Shown in pieces: positions 55,006 to 64,000 of a stretch of DNA of 64,000 nucleotides. The position numbers were made by a program, and so were the translations under genes. The notes under the pieces were generated by a model, which made no database searches, had not been told where the DNA came from, and saw only the letters and a program-made list of their open reading frames with translations. This DNA comes from Chryseotalea sanaruensis (GTDB taxonomy: Bacteria; Bacteroidota; Bacteroidia; Cytophagales; Cyclobacteriaceae): the NCBI RefSeq assembly GCF_003990915.1, contig NZ_BHXQ01000002.1, positions 434,001-498,000 on the forward strand, read 5' to 3'. The stretch's first letter is position 1. Every line of letters begins with the position of its first letter.

Positions 55006-56100
55006 TTAAGCAATGGAAACATTAATGGCCGACAGTTCTTTTACAATTAAATCGCCCATCATCTGGGTATTCAACATTTTATCTTTGGGTGTAGTCGCAT
55101 CTGCAATATCTACTGTTCTGAAGCCTGCTCTCAGTACACCTTCAACCGCTTGGATGATGGCCGTAGCTTCTTCTTTTAAACCAAAGGAGATATCCAATAA
55201 AAGAGAAGCAGAAAGAATAGAGGCCAAGGGATTGGCAATTCCTTTTCCGGTAATGTCATGGGCACTTCCATGAATGGGTTCGTAAAGACCGACCGTATCT
55301 CCAATGGATGCAGAAGCCAACATGCCCATTGAACCGGCTATCTGAGAAGCTTCGTCTGTAAGAATATCTCCAAATAAATTTCCGGTAAGCACTACATCAA
55401 AGCTTCGTGGATTTTGAATCAACTTCATGGCAGCGCTGTCTATAAACTGATGTTCTACTGTTACATCAGGATATTCCTTTGCCACCTGCTGGACAACCTC
55501 ACGCCATAAGCGTGAACTTTCTAACACATTTGCTTTGTCAACAGAGGTAACTTTTTTCCTTCGGCTTTGCGCTGCTTTAAAAGCTTTGTGTGCAATTCGT
55601 TCGATCTCATATCGATGGTAGATCATTAGATCATAAGCAGTATTGTCATTGTTTTTTCTACCCTTTTCTCCAAAGTACACATCGCCTGTAAGTTCACGGA
55701 AGAATAATATGTCTGCACCTTTTAATATTTCCGGTTTAATGCTTGATGCGTGTAATAGTTCATCGAATAATTTGATGGGACGAAGGTTGGCATACAGACC
55801 AAGTTCCTTCCTCATCTTTAACAAGCCCTGTTCTGGTCTTACTTTTAGCGTGGGATCGTTGTCATACTTTGGATGTCCGACTGCGCCAAATAAAATGGCA
55901 TCAGTGCTTTTTAATTTGCTTAGTGTCTCATCAGGAAGCGGATTATTAGTTGCTTCAATAGCATCATGTCCAATAGCAGCATAGTCAAAAGTAAATTCAT
56001 GACCGAACAACTCGGCAATTTTTTGTAATACGCGTTTACCCTCGGTGGTTACTTCTTTTCCGATGCCATCACCGGGGAGAATGGTTATTTTTTTTTTCAT
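55006..56100 (-). CDS. leuB: 3-isopropylmalate dehydrogenase
   Basis: 364 residues. The start KKKITILPGDGIGKEVTTEG is the family N-terminus, so ATG 56100 is preferred over ATG 56118. Further motifs are AVGHPKYD, the substrate-binding KANVLESSRLWREVV and the NAD-binding GSAHDITGKGIANPLASIL. It oxidatively decarboxylates 3-isopropylmalate to 2-oxoisocaproate. It lies between leuD and leuA on the minus strand, with a REP-like palindrome in the leuD-leuB gap. Confidence 0.97.
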   Translation of the reverse strand: MKKKITILPGDGIGKEVTTEGKRVLQKIAELFGHEFTFDYAAIGHDAIEATNNPLPDETLSKLKSTDAILFGAVGHPKYDNDPTLKVRPEQGLLKMRKELGLYANLRPIKLFDELLHASSIKPEILKGADILFFRELTGDVYFGEKGRKNNDNTAYDLMIYHRYEIERIAHKAFKAAQSRRKKVTSVDKANVLESSRLWREVVQQVAKEYPDVTVEHQFIDSAAMKLIQNPRSFDVVLTGNLFGDILTDEASQIAGSMGMLASASIGDTVGLYEPIHGSAHDITGKGIANPLASILSASLLLDISFGLKEEATAIIQAVEGVLRAGFRTVDIADATTPKDKMLNTQMMGDLIVKELSAINVSIA

Positions 56101-56125
56101 TGTTATTTTTAGCTTCAAGCCATAA

Positions 56126-56162
56126 GCTACACGCTACAAGCCTGATGCTTGAAGCGTGTAGC
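56126..56162. repeat. REP-like imperfect palindrome between leuD and leuB
   Basis: GCTACACGCTACAAGC (56126-56141) and GCTTGAAGCGTGTAGC (56147-56162) pair at 15 of 16 positions with a 5-nt loop. It resembles small dispersed intergenic palindromes and lies within the cluster transcript. Confidence 0.6.
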
Positions 56163-56168
56163 CTGAGG

Positions 56169-56753
56169 CTATTTGTGTAATAGATCAAACTTTTTTATTT
56201 CTGGTCTTAAGTCCAACAAATAATCAATGTCATCGTACCCGTTAATCAGACAGGTTTTTTTATAAGCATTTATATCGAAGTGTTCTGATGAATGGCCGAT
56301 GCTTACTTTTTGATTTTCTAAATCAATTGTAATACTGGTGTTTGGATCACTTTCAATTTTATTGAATATTTCAAGTAAGAATGCATCACTTACCTGAATA
56401 GGAAGCAAAGCATTATTCAAGGCGTTGTTTTTAAAAATGTCAGCAAAGAAGCTGGAAATGATTACTCGAAAACCGTAATCGTATAAAGCCCAGGCGGCAT
56501 GTTCACGACTGCTGCCACAGCCAAAGTTTTTTCCAGCCACCAAAATTTTGCCTGAATAGCGATTGTCATTTAAAACAAAACTGGCTTTAGGGTTTTCAGC
56601 GGCATCGTAGCGCCAGTCGCGAAAGAGGTTGTTACCAAAACCCTCGCGTGTTGTTGCTTTTAAAAAACGCGCAGGTATAATCTGATCTGTATCGATGTTC
56701 TCAATAGAAAGCGGAACAGCTGTAGATATAAGTGTTGTGAATTTTTCTTTCAT
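56169..56753 (-). CDS. leuD: 3-isopropylmalate dehydratase small subunit
   Basis: 194 residues, normal for LeuD. The [15 protein letters not shown] motif, [20 protein letters not shown] and [20 protein letters not shown] are all present. With LeuC it isomerises 2-isopropylmalate to 3-isopropylmalate using an iron-sulfur cluster carried by LeuC. Confidence 0.97.
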   Translation of the reverse strand: MKEKFTTLISTAVPLSIENIDTDQIIPARFLKATTREGFGNNLFRDWRYDAAENPKASFVLNDNRYSGKILVAGKNFGCGSSREHAAWALYDYGFRVIISSFFADIFKNNALNNALLPIQVSDAFLLEIFNKIESDPNTSITIDLENQKVSIGHSSEHFDINAYKKTCLINGYDDIDYLLDLRPEIKKFDLLHK

Positions 56754-56765
56754 GCCTCACCCTAA

Positions 56766-56928
56766 CCCTCTCCAAAGGAGAGGGAATTAAATTAATTAGT
56801 TAAAATTTGCTTTTGCTCAATTATCAATTATTAAATCAATGTCGTTTACTTAAGCTTTCTTTTTATTTGGCCTCACCCTTCCCTCTCCTAAAGAGAGGAT
56901 GAATGGAGCTTAAGTAAACAACATTGAT
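56766..56928. repeat. Palindromic repeats in the leuC-leuD gap
   Basis: CCCTCTCC-AAA-GGAGAGGG at 56766-56784 and a second copy of the same repeat unit at about 56871-56898 (CCTCTC-CTAAA-GAGAGG). The second copy is enclosed by 22-bp inverted repeats at 56835-56856 and 56907-56928, which differ at one position. The nested arrangement looks like an inserted repeat element, and transcription from leuC to leuD must pass through it. Confidence 0.7.
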
Positions 56929-56930
56929 AG

Positions 56931-58343
56931 TTAAGTATCCATTAGGTCTCTTACATCGGTAACTTTTCCTGTAATGGCAGCAGCAGCAGCACTCAGTGGA
57001 CTTGCCAAAAATGTTCTTGACTTAGGTCCTTGTCTGCCTTCAAAATTTCTGTTAGATGTACTGATGCAATATTTTCCTGCGGGTACTTTATCCTCATTCA
57101 TGCCTAGGCAGGCAGAACAACCAGGACTTCTCAATTCAAAACCAGCAGCCTCAAAAATTTTATCAAGGCCTTCTTTTCTTGCCTGCTCTTCTACTTGTTT
57201 TGATCCGGGTACAATCCACACCTCTACATGTTCGGCTTTCTTCTTACCTTTTACCATATCGGCCACCAGACGTAAATCTTCCATGCGTGCATTGGTACAA
57301 CTACCAATAAAAACGTAGTCGATAGCTTTACCCAAAATTGAAGAACCCCCTTCAAGGCCCATGTATTCCAGCGATTTATTGAAGGACGCGTACTCACCGA
57401 TTTCTTTTAACTCGCGTGTGTTAGGTATGCGGTCTGTAATTTTTATACCCATGCCAGGATTTGTTCCGTAGGTAATCATGGGAGCAATGTCAGCAGCATC
57501 AAATTTTACTATAAGGTCGTAAGCAGCACCATCGTCTGTTTTTAGCTTGCGCCAGTCTTCAACTTTTCTTTCAAAGTCTTCACCTTGAGGCGCGAATTTT
57601 CTTCCTCTCATATAGTTGAAAGTAGTTTCATCCGGAGCGATCAAACCACCGCGTGCACCCATTTCAATACTCATATTACAAATAGTCATGCGCGCTTCCA
57701 TCGAAAGACTTTCGATAGTGCTACCAGCGTATTCAATAAAATAACCCGTTGCACCGCTGGCCGAAAGTTTGGCTATTATATAGAGTATGATGTCTTTTGC
57801 TAAAACCCCTTTACCAAGCGAACCATTTATTTCAATTTTCATGGTCTTGGGTTTGTGTTGCAACACACATTGTGTCGCCAACACTTGTTCAACCTCACTG
57901 GTACCAATACCAAAAGCAATATTGCCAAAGGCTCCGTGTGTGGAAGTGTGGCTATCGCCACAAACTATAGTCATACCTGGCTGGGTAAGACCCAACTCCG
58001 GACCAATAATGTGCACTATACCCTGAAAAGGATGGCCGAGATCGTACAGCTCTATGCCAAAAGCTTCACAGTTTTTTCTAAGTGTTTCTACCTGATGGCG
58101 TGACAGTGCTTCTTTAATAGGCAGGTGTTGATCCTTAGTGGGTACGTTGTGATCGGCAGTGGCAGAAGTTCGCGCTGTGTTAAATACACCGATGCCACGT
58201 TTACGCAAGCCATCAAAAGCTTGGGGGCTGGTAACTTCATGAATGAAGTGACGATCGATAAATAGTGCGTCAGGGTGACCTTCTTGTCTTTTAACAACGT
58301 GAGCATCCCAGATTTTTTCAAAAAGTGTTTTCGCTTTTGTCAT
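56931..58343 (-). CDS. leuC: 3-isopropylmalate dehydratase large subunit
   Basis: 470 residues. The Fe-S and active-site motifs are visible: [32 protein letters not shown] with one cluster Cys, and [14 protein letters not shown] with the other two. The N-terminal [13 protein letters not shown] is the family start, so ATG 58343 is used rather than the in-frame TTG at 58349. The leader upstream carries a GC-rich hairpin that may attenuate the leu genes. Confidence 0.97.
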   Translation of the reverse strand: MTKAKTLFEKIWDAHVVKRQEGHPDALFIDRHFIHEVTSPQAFDGLRKRGIGVFNTARTSATADHNVPTKDQHLPIKEALSRHQVETLRKNCEAFGIELYDLGHPFQGIVHIIGPELGLTQPGMTIVCGDSHTSTHGAFGNIAFGIGTSEVEQVLATQCVLQHKPKTMKIEINGSLGKGVLAKDIILYIIAKLSASGATGYFIEYAGSTIESLSMEARMTICNMSIEMGARGGLIAPDETTFNYMRGRKFAPQGEDFERKVEDWRKLKTDDGAAYDLIVKFDAADIAPMITYGTNPGMGIKITDRIPNTRELKEIGEYASFNKSLEYMGLEGGSSILGKAIDYVFIGSCTNARMEDLRLVADMVKGKKKAEHVEVWIVPGSKQVEEQARKEGLDKIFEAAGFELRSPGCSACLGMNEDKVPAGKYCISTSNRNFEGRQGPKSRTFLASPLSAAAAAITGKVTDVRDLMDT

Positions 58344-58710
58344 GAACAACTGTTAGTTCGTATACCTCCCATATAAAACAACACCGCCCCGATGCGAATA
58401 GCATCGGGGCGGGTTATTGATTGTGAAGAATTTTACTTCGCTAATATGGCGTAACATTTCAGTAACATCAACAAAAATCATTTAAAGTTTTAGCTGACGA
58501 GTGTTTGGTAGTTTTATGCAAACAAAAACATTTCTCCCTTTTTCTTCACTTATCTCAACATATCAAACAGAATTTTTTTCAATGATTTAAAATCAGTTGA
58601 GTATAGTTACCTCCTAATTTCAAAACCTTTATAAAAGAGTAAAGAATATTAAAGGTAAGTAAATGTTTTGTTGCATCTCCTTGAGAACAAAACAGATTCG
58701 GAGAAGAAAA
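58344..58710 (-). promoter_or_regulatory. leuC leader: candidate attenuator or terminator region
   Basis: 367 bp between ilvA and leuC. On the minus strand a very short ORF (peptide MFLFA) follows a purine-rich AAGGGAGA near 58530. A GC-rich stem follows (58384-58395 and 58401-58412), with TGTTGTTTT after it and before leuC. A longer frame (about 42 codons) also reads across the hairpin. It could be the ilvA terminator plus a leuC promoter, or an attenuator; the sequence does not settle which. Confidence 0.45.
58384..58412 (-). terminator. GC-rich hairpin before leuC
   Basis: CCGCCCCGATGC and GCATCGGGGCGG are perfect 12-bp complements around a 5-nt loop. In the minus direction the stem is followed by TGTTGTTTTAT, resembling a rho-independent terminator, 41 nt before the leuC ATG. 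Confidence 0.65.
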
Positions 58711-59964
58711 TCAAATCATGTATTCGAATAAATTTTCATGGTGATTCACAAGTGTATAATTCAGTGTAAATAGATCCATGCGCTCAATCAGAGACACAAA
58801 ATCATTTTTTGATTTTACTTCAATCCCGATAAGAGCAGGGCCACTTTCTTTATTGTGCTTTTGGATGAATTCAAAACGGACAATGTCGTCCGTTGGCCCA
58901 AGTATATTGTTAACAAATTCTTTTAGTGCTCCCGGGCGTTGAGCAAACCGGACAATAAAATAGTGTTTGAGTCCTTCATATAGCAGTGATCGTTCTTTAA
59001 TCTCTTGCATGCGATCAATGTCATTATTGCCACCACTGATCAGGCAAACCACTTTTTTACCCTTGATTTGCGTTGCATACTGTTCAAGCGATGCAATAGC
59101 AAGTGCTCCTGCCGGCTCTGCAACAATGGCATCCTCATTGTAAAGTCGAAGAATGGTTGAGCTTACTTTCCCTTCCGGTACAAGTAACAAATCACTCAGC
59201 ACCTCCTTGCAAAATGGGAAGGTAATTTCGCCTACTTTTTTAACAGCAGCGCCATCAACAAATTTCTGTATTGTTTCCAACATCACAGGCTTATTGGCTA
59301 CTAATGCGGCCTGCATGGAGGGAGCACCAGTTGGTTCTACACCAATTATTTTAGTGTTTGGAGAATAAGTTTTAAAATATTGACCTAAGCCCGCACATAA
59401 TCCGCCTCCACCAATCGGTACAAATAGAAGATCAATGTTCGATTGTTCTTGTAGAATTTCCTTTCCAACCGTTCCCTGTCCTTCTATAACTTTTAAATGG
59501 TCGAAAGGAGGAATAAAAACTCCGCGATGTTCTTCACAATAGCGCAAAGCGTGGGTCTGACATTCATCGAAAGTATCGCCAATCAAGATAATACGAACGT
59601 AATCACCACCAAACATGACAACCTGATTAATTTTTTGTTTGGGTGTGATGGCAGGCATGTAAATGACACCTTGTATGCTGAGTGCTTTGCATGCGTATGC
59701 AACCCCTTGTGCATGGTTGCCCGCACTGGCACACACAACACCCTGCTGACGTTGCGCTTCGCTTAAACTTTGAATAAGGTTGTAGGCCCCACGAATTTTA
59801 TAAGAACGTACAACCTGTAAGTCTTCACGTTTTAAATACACTTCAGCACCAAAAAGCTCCGATAACTTACGATGAAACTGTAAAGGTGTTTTCAATACAA
59901 CACTTTTCAGCACTTCATATGCAGCATTGATATCGATTTGATAAGATTCTACAGTAGCAGACAT
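58711..59964 (-). CDS. ilvA: Threonine ammonia-lyase (threonine dehydratase)
   Basis: 417 residues. PLP lysine Lys56 lies in LQVVRSYKIRGAYNLI, with the PLP phosphate-binding GGGGLCAGL loop and ASAGNHAQGVAYACKAL substrate loop. The C-terminal region (~325-417) is a single ACT-like regulatory segment (FIVRFAQRPGALKEFVNNIL). It deaminates threonine to 2-oxobutyrate, the first step to isoleucine. Size and placement fit the Bacteroidota IlvA type with one regulatory domain. Confidence 0.95.
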   Translation of the reverse strand: MSATVESYQIDINAAYEVLKSVVLKTPLQFHRKLSELFGAEVYLKREDLQVVRSYKIRGAYNLIQSLSEAQRQQGVVCASAGNHAQGVAYACKALSIQGVIYMPAITPKQKINQVVMFGGDYVRIILIGDTFDECQTHALRYCEEHRGVFIPPFDHLKVIEGQGTVGKEILQEQSNIDLLFVPIGGGGLCAGLGQYFKTYSPNTKIIGVEPTGAPSMQAALVANKPVMLETIQKFVDGAAVKKVGEITFPFCKEVLSDLLLVPEGKVSSTILRLYNEDAIVAEPAGALAIASLEQYATQIKGKKVVCLISGGNNDIDRMQEIKERSLLYEGLKHYFIVRFAQRPGALKEFVNNILGPTDDIVRFEFIQKHNKESGPALIGIEVKSKNDFVSLIERMDLFTLNYTLVNHHENLFEYMI

Positions 59965-60001
59965 TTATTTTAATTGACAGTTGATAATTAACATTTGACA
60001 A

Positions 60002-60040
60002 AGGCAGTTGACTCAATGAACTAAGCATTGTCAACTACCT
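60002..60040. repeat. Imperfect palindrome between ilvC and ilvA
   Basis: AGGCAGTTGAC (60002-60012) and GTCAACTACCT (60030-60040) pair at 10 of 11 positions. The surrounding 95-bp gap carries several TTGACA/TTGATA-like copies, so it looks like a degenerate intergenic repeat. Confidence 0.45.
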
Positions 60041-60059
60041 ATTGCCTATTGTTAAGTGA

Positions 60060-61127
60060 TTAATTGATCATGCTGGCCTCCACCTGTTGTTTTTCCGGAC
60101 GCAACGCGCGCACGGCAGCACCTGCCTGCCACAACTCACTTTCGCGAAGTTCTTTTAATTCTTCTGCCAGTTTTTCACGATAGTCTGGTTTACTACAGGT
60201 TTCAATGGTGCGCTGTGCTTCTTTGCCTGAAGCAACACTTTCATAAAGTTCCTGAAACACGGGAAGTGTAGCTGCTTTAAACTTTCGCTTCCAATCGAGT
60301 GCACCACGCTGTGCTGTTGTTGAGCAGTTGGCATACATCCAATCCATACCGTTCTCTGCTACCAATGGCATCAGGCTTTGTGTTAGTTCTTCAACTGTTT
60401 CATTGAAAGCTTCAGAAGGCGAGTGACCTTTCGATCGTAACACTTCATATTGTGCTTCAAAAATACCGGCAATAGCACCCATCAATGTTCCACGCTCTCC
60501 TGATAAATCGGAGTACACTTCTTTTTTGAAATCGGTCTCAAACAAATAGCCAGAGCCTACACCGATACCAAGGGCAATTGCTTTTTCGCGTGCTTCACCA
60601 CTTGCGTTTTGAAATACCGCAAAGCTTGAATTAATACCCTTGCCTTGAAGGAATAATCGCCTAACAGATGTACCTGAACCTTTGGGTGCAGCAAGGACAA
60701 CATCAACATCAGCAGGAGGCACAATACCGGTTTGTTCTTTAAACGTTATACCAAAGCCGTGTGAAAAGTAAAGTGTTTTGCTCTTAGTTAATAAAGGTTT
60801 GATGGTTGGCCATGCAGCAATTTGTCCGGCATCAGAAAGTAAAAATTGTATAATGGTTCCACGCCTGGCTGCTTCTTCAATATCGAATAAGGTTTCACCC
60901 GGAATCCAGCCATGTTCAACAGCTTTATTGTATGTTTTGCCTTTGCGCTGGCCGATAATTACGTTGAATCCATTATCGCGGAGGTTAAGGGCTTGTGCAG
61001 GACCTTGCACACCGTAACCAATAATGGCAATGGTTTCGTTTTGTAAAAATGCCAATGCTTTTTCCATTGGAAACTCTTCGCGTGTAACTACTTCTTCTAT
61101 TGTTCCGCCAAAATTAATTTGTGCCAT
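60060..61127 (-). CDS. ilvC: Ketol-acid reductoisomerase
   Basis: 355 residues, a class I enzyme. The NADPH-binding motif is IAIIGYGVQGPAQALNLRDN, the beta2-alphaB loop is IGQRKGKTYNKA, and the C-terminal knotted domain includes DLSGERGTLMGAI and CSTTAQRGALDW. It uses Mg2+ and NADPH to convert 2-acetolactate to dihydroxyisovalerate (valine and leucine) and acetohydroxybutyrate to the isoleucine precursor. The N-terminal MAQINFGGTIEEVVTREEFP is normal. Confidence 0.97.
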   Translation of the reverse strand: MAQINFGGTIEEVVTREEFPMEKALAFLQNETIAIIGYGVQGPAQALNLRDNGFNVIIGQRKGKTYNKAVEHGWIPGETLFDIEEAARRGTIIQFLLSDAGQIAAWPTIKPLLTKSKTLYFSHGFGITFKEQTGIVPPADVDVVLAAPKGSGTSVRRLFLQGKGINSSFAVFQNASGEAREKAIALGIGVGSGYLFETDFKKEVYSDLSGERGTLMGAIAGIFEAQYEVLRSKGHSPSEAFNETVEELTQSLMPLVAENGMDWMYANCSTTAQRGALDWKRKFKAATLPVFQELYESVASGKEAQRTIETCSKPDYREKLAEELKELRESELWQAGAAVRALRPEKQQVEASMIN

Positions 61128-61159
61128 TTTTAAAATTTTAAGTTAGGTGTTAATATTTA

Positions 61160-61474
61160 TTAATAAGATTTGCTAATACCCTGATGAATAAAACTGTTAG
61201 AATTAAAGAGAGATTCCGGTTGAAGTGCATCTGCTTCATAGTAAATAGCACTTTCCACCTCAATTAGTTTCTCTAGCTGCTGCTTTACTTTTTCAATCAT
61301 TTCAGGTGTTGTGTGTAAAAGCATGGTGGCGCCACCTTTCCTGAAATTTTCTTCGTGCTCATGAGCAATCAGTTTTTTAATGCGAACACGTCTGCGGTTC
61401 AATACATTGATCATACGGTTAAGCACTGAAAAATTATTATCAGCCAATACTTCTATGATAAAATCGTTACGCAT
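61160..61474 (-). CDS. ilvN: Acetolactate synthase small (regulatory) subunit, short ACT form
   Basis: 104 residues. A single ACT domain reads FIIEVLADNNFSVLNRMINV ... RVRIKKLIAHEHEENFRKGG and is followed by a short tail. IlvH-type subunits of ~160 residues have an extra C-terminal domain; this one resembles the shorter IlvN/IlvM forms. It is two bases after the ilvB stop and so tightly coupled to the catalytic subunit. It may confer feedback sensitivity to valine, but the C-terminal part seen in IlvH is missing. Confidence 0.85.
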   Translation of the reverse strand: MRNDFIIEVLADNNFSVLNRMINVLNRRRVRIKKLIAHEHEENFRKGGATMLLHTTPEMIEKVKQQLEKLIEVESAIYYEADALQPESLFNSNSFIHQGISKSY

Positions 61475-61476
61475 AG

Positions 61477-63231
61477 TTATTTTTTAAATTGTTCTAATAT
61501 GATTTCGGCTACCCCGGCACCGGTGGGTACCATTGGAAAAACATTTTCTTCTTTTTCAACCACTACTTCTAAAAAATATGCATTGGGGGAGTCAAGCATT
61601 TCCTTCACAGCCTGGCGTAGGTCCTTTCGTTCAGTAATTTTCATTGCTTCTATGTTATATGCCTCCGAGAGCGCAATAAAATTAGGGTTCTTCATTTCTG
61701 TAAATGAATAGCGCTTATCAAAAAACAGTTGCTGCCACTGACGCACCATACCCAGAAAACTATTGTTGAGCACAACAATTTTTACAGGAACCTGATACTG
61801 CATGATAGTTCCTAACTCTTGCAGTGTCATTTGAAAACCGCCATCACCAATAACCGCCACCACTTGTTTATCGGATTGGCCAAGTTTTGCACCAATGGCG
61901 CCTGGTAAAGCAAAGCCCATTGTTCCCGCACCACCAGATGTGATGTTGGTACGCGGATTTTTAAATTGAAAATAGCGTGCTGCTACCATCTGATGCTGCC
62001 CAACATCAGTTACCAGAATGGCTTCACCTTTTGTCTGATCCGTTATCTCTTTAATCACTTCAGCCATGTGCAATGATTTACTGAGTGGATGAAAGGCGAA
62101 TTGAATTACTTTTTCATGCTCCAGACGATTTGCTTCGTGAAAACGCTTCAGCCAATCACTATGTGTGTTTTTGTTAACAAGAGTAATCAATGTGTGAAGC
62201 GCCTGTTTTACGTCTGCATGCACTGCCACCTCTGCTTTAATAATTTTATTAAGTTCTGCCTGATCTATATCGATGTGTATAACCTTTGCTTGTTTGGCAT
62301 ACTTACTAACATTACCAGTTACACGGTCGTCAAAGCGCATACCTAAGGCAATTAACACATCACATTCGTTGGTTAATATGTTAGCACCATAGTTACCATG
62401 CATACCCAGGTAGCCTGCATATAAAGGGTGTGAGGTTGATATACAAGACTGGCCTAATAAAGTAGTCGCCACAGGAATTCCTGTTTTTTCCACAAAGGCG
62501 CGTAGTTCTTCCGTTGCTTCACCCAACAGAATGCCTTGCCCAGCTAAAATATAAGGTCGTTTGGCCTGGTTAATCAATACAGCGGCCTGTTCTAGTTTGT
62601 TTTGATCGGGTTCAGGTTTTGGGTTATAGGTGCGAACCTTTGTACAGGCTTTGTATTCAAAGGCATCGATCATTTCGAATTGTGCATTCTTGGTAATGTC
62701 AATCAGAACAGGTCCCGGACGACCACTTCGTGCAATGAAAAAAGCTTTCGCTACTTGCTCAGCTATTGTGGAGGCTTCTGTAATTTGAACATTCCATTTC
62801 GTAACCGGTAGTGTGGTGTTGATCACATCCATTTCCTGGAAAGCATCTGTACCCAGTAAATGTGCTGCCACCTGCCCGGTGATGCAAACGAGTGGTGTTG
62901 AGTCGATAGAGGCATCACCTAAACCAGTAACCAGGTTGGCAGCACCAGGTCCCGATGTGGCAATAACAACACCAACTTTCCCGGTAGCCCTTGCAAAACC
63001 TTGTGCTGCATGAATGGCGCCTTGCTCATGACGAACTAAAATATGATTGAGTCTATCACTGAATGAATACAAAGCATCATATACAGGCATGATGGCTCCA
63101 CCGGGATAACCGAAAAGAACATTCACACCTTCCGCAACCAGACATTGTAACAAAGCTTCTGATCCGGAAATTTGTTTTGCCGTATTGGCTAGATTCAATT
63201 GATCTTCAATCTTCGTCAGTAACGCATCCAT
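61477..63231 (-). CDS. ilvB: Acetolactate synthase large (catalytic) subunit
   Basis: 584 residues. The N-terminal ThDP-Pyr part has [16 protein letters not shown] and the catalytic Glu in [20 protein letters not shown], followed by the central FAD-binding region. The C-terminal ThDP-binding motif is [20 protein letters not shown] with [13 protein letters not shown]. It forms 2-acetolactate or 2-aceto-2-hydroxybutyrate. The ATG at 63231 overlaps the ilvD stop by 26 nt, so translation of the two is coupled. Confidence 0.97.
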   Translation of the reverse strand: MDALLTKIEDQLNLANTAKQISGSEALLQCLVAEGVNVLFGYPGGAIMPVYDALYSFSDRLNHILVRHEQGAIHAAQGFARATGKVGVVIATSGPGAANLVTGLGDASIDSTPLVCITGQVAAHLLGTDAFQEMDVINTTLPVTKWNVQITEASTIAEQVAKAFFIARSGRPGPVLIDITKNAQFEMIDAFEYKACTKVRTYNPKPEPDQNKLEQAAVLINQAKRPYILAGQGILLGEATEELRAFVEKTGIPVATTLLGQSCISTSHPLYAGYLGMHGNYGANILTNECDVLIALGMRFDDRVTGNVSKYAKQAKVIHIDIDQAELNKIIKAEVAVHADVKQALHTLITLVNKNTHSDWLKRFHEANRLEHEKVIQFAFHPLSKSLHMAEVIKEITDQTKGEAILVTDVGQHQMVAARYFQFKNPRTNITSGGAGTMGFALPGAIGAKLGQSDKQVVAVIGDGGFQMTLQELGTIMQYQVPVKIVVLNNSFLGMVRQWQQLFFDKRYSFTEMKNPNFIALSEAYNIEAMKITERKDLRQAVKEMLDSPNAYFLEVVVEKEENVFPMVPTGAGVAEIILEQFKK

Positions 63232-64000
63232 CAGCAGCGGTTTTTACTTGTTGAGCATATTTTTTTAAAATCCCTTTTGTTGCACGAAGCGCTGGTTGCT
63301 TCCACGCCTTTTTTCTTTCCGCAATAACAGATGCATCCACCAGCAAATTGATTTCATGTTTTTGCACATCAATCTCAATTATGTCTTCATCTTCAACCAG
63401 TGCGATAAGGCCACCATCGAAGGCCTCTGGTGTAATGTGACCAATAACGAATCCATGAGAACCACCAGAGAATCTTCCATCAGTAATCAAGGCAACAGAT
63501 TTTCCAAGACCCGAACCCATGATTAAACTTGTTGGTTTGAGCATCTCGGGCATGCCTGGTGCACCACGAGGACCTACATATCGGATGACAACAACATCTC
63601 CTGCTTTGATTTTACCGGAACGGATGCCATCTGTTAATTCAAACTCACCATTAAACACGCGTGCAGTTCCTTTAAAGCGCTCACCTTCTTTACCTGTTAT
63701 TTTTGCAACCGAACCTTTCTCCGCCAGGTTGCCGTACAGTATCTGTAAGTGGCCTGTTGTTTTGATTGGTCTTTCGATAGGATGAATAATGTCTTGTTTT
63801 TCAAAATCAAGTGCAGCAACCTTGTTGAGATTTTCTGCAATTGTTTTTCCAGTAACTGTGAGACAATCACCATGCAGAAAACCTTTATCTAAAAGATATT
63901 TCATTACTAAAGGCGTTCCACCAATCTTGTGCAGATCGCCCATGAGATATTTTCCACTTGGTTTTAAATCAGCAAGCAAAGGGGTCTTATCAGAAATGCG
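63206..64000 (-). CDS. ilvD: Dihydroxyacid dehydratase, C-terminal part (runs off the window)
   Basis: The 3' portion of ilvD; the frame is open to the window edge ([16 protein letters not shown]...), so the N-terminal half with most Fe-S cysteines is outside. Visible family features are [34 protein letters not shown], the [20 protein letters not shown] block and [16 protein letters not shown]. It dehydrates dihydroxyisovalerate and dihydroxymethylvalerate. It is the first gene of the visible branched-chain cluster and overlaps ilvB by 26 nt. Confidence 0.96.
   Translation of the reverse strand, partial: RISDKTPLLADLKPSGKYLMGDLHKIGGTPLVMKYLLDKGFLHGDCLTVTGKTIAENLNKVAALDFEKQDIIHPIERPIKTTGHLQILYGNLAEKGSVAKITGKEGERFKGTARVFNGEFELTDGIRSGKIKAGDVVVIRYVGPRGAPGMPEMLKPTSLIMGSGLGKSVALITDGRFSGGSHGFVIGHITPEAFDGGLIALVEDEDIIEIDVQKHEINLLVDASVIAERKKAWKQPALRATKGILKKYAQQVKTAADGCVTDED

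Overview
The window looks like a chromosomal segment of a gliding-type Bacteroidota, most likely order Cytophagales. The reasons are a GldJ-like lipoprotein, DUF4175, DUF2339/DUF3999 and DUF4153 proteins, PadR-linked FtsX permeases with an N-terminal prefix domain, YbeY with a non-canonical metal motif, many AT-rich starts without Shine-Dalgarno sequences, and an ilvDBNC-ilvA-leuCDBA supercluster. Nearly everything is chromosomal housekeeping or envelope biology. I saw no insertion sequence, prophage, CRISPR array, tRNA or rRNA.

Layout. 0-4.3 kb: a TPR protein, then a YceI / outer-membrane beta-barrel / YceI locus preceded by a CRP/FNR-type palindrome. 4.3-14.1 kb: a TSUP exporter, a DUF4153 membrane protein, a large secreted BNR/sortilin-type beta-propeller protein and a translationally coupled DUF2339-DUF3999 pair. 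14.2-21.4 kb: a PadR regulator coupled to an FtsX/MacB-like permease, a HAMP-GAF coiled-coil membrane protein, a small secreted protein and a LytS/LytTR two-component pair. 21.4-30.0 kb: a four-FAS1 lipoprotein, a TPR protein, then the coupled run mnmG > methyltransferase > Ig-like lipoprotein.

30.0-30.9 kb: an 859-bp gene-free AT-rich region with two parS-like palindromes and a tandem run of DnaA-box-like sequences beside mnmG. This is the strongest non-coding signal and a candidate oriC/parS region. A second perfect DnaA box lies in the gap at 25.4-25.6 kb, so a bipartite origin is conceivable.

30.9-53.8 kb: ybeY, an anti-sigma-type ATPase, a DUF4175 coiled-coil protein, exodeoxyribonuclease III, an AhpD-like protein, comF, gldJ, mfd, a 59-residue membrane protein, a THUMP-like methyltransferase, a tandem LAB_N membrane protein, a YhiN-type flavoprotein, a periplasmic binding protein, asd, a 1396-residue lamin-tail/Ig surface protein, a TMEM175-type channel and a cupin.

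53.8-64 kb: a complete branched-chain amino acid cluster on the minus strand, transcribed ilvD > ilvB > ilvN > ilvC > ilvA > leuC > leuD > leuB > leuA; ilvD runs off the window. Its gaps hold a GC-rich hairpin leader before leuC and palindromic repeats between leuC/leuD and leuD/leuB. LeuA has no regulatory domain and IlvN is a single short ACT domain, so control may rest partly on these RNA structures (inference). Function calls are by reading motifs; no database search was run.
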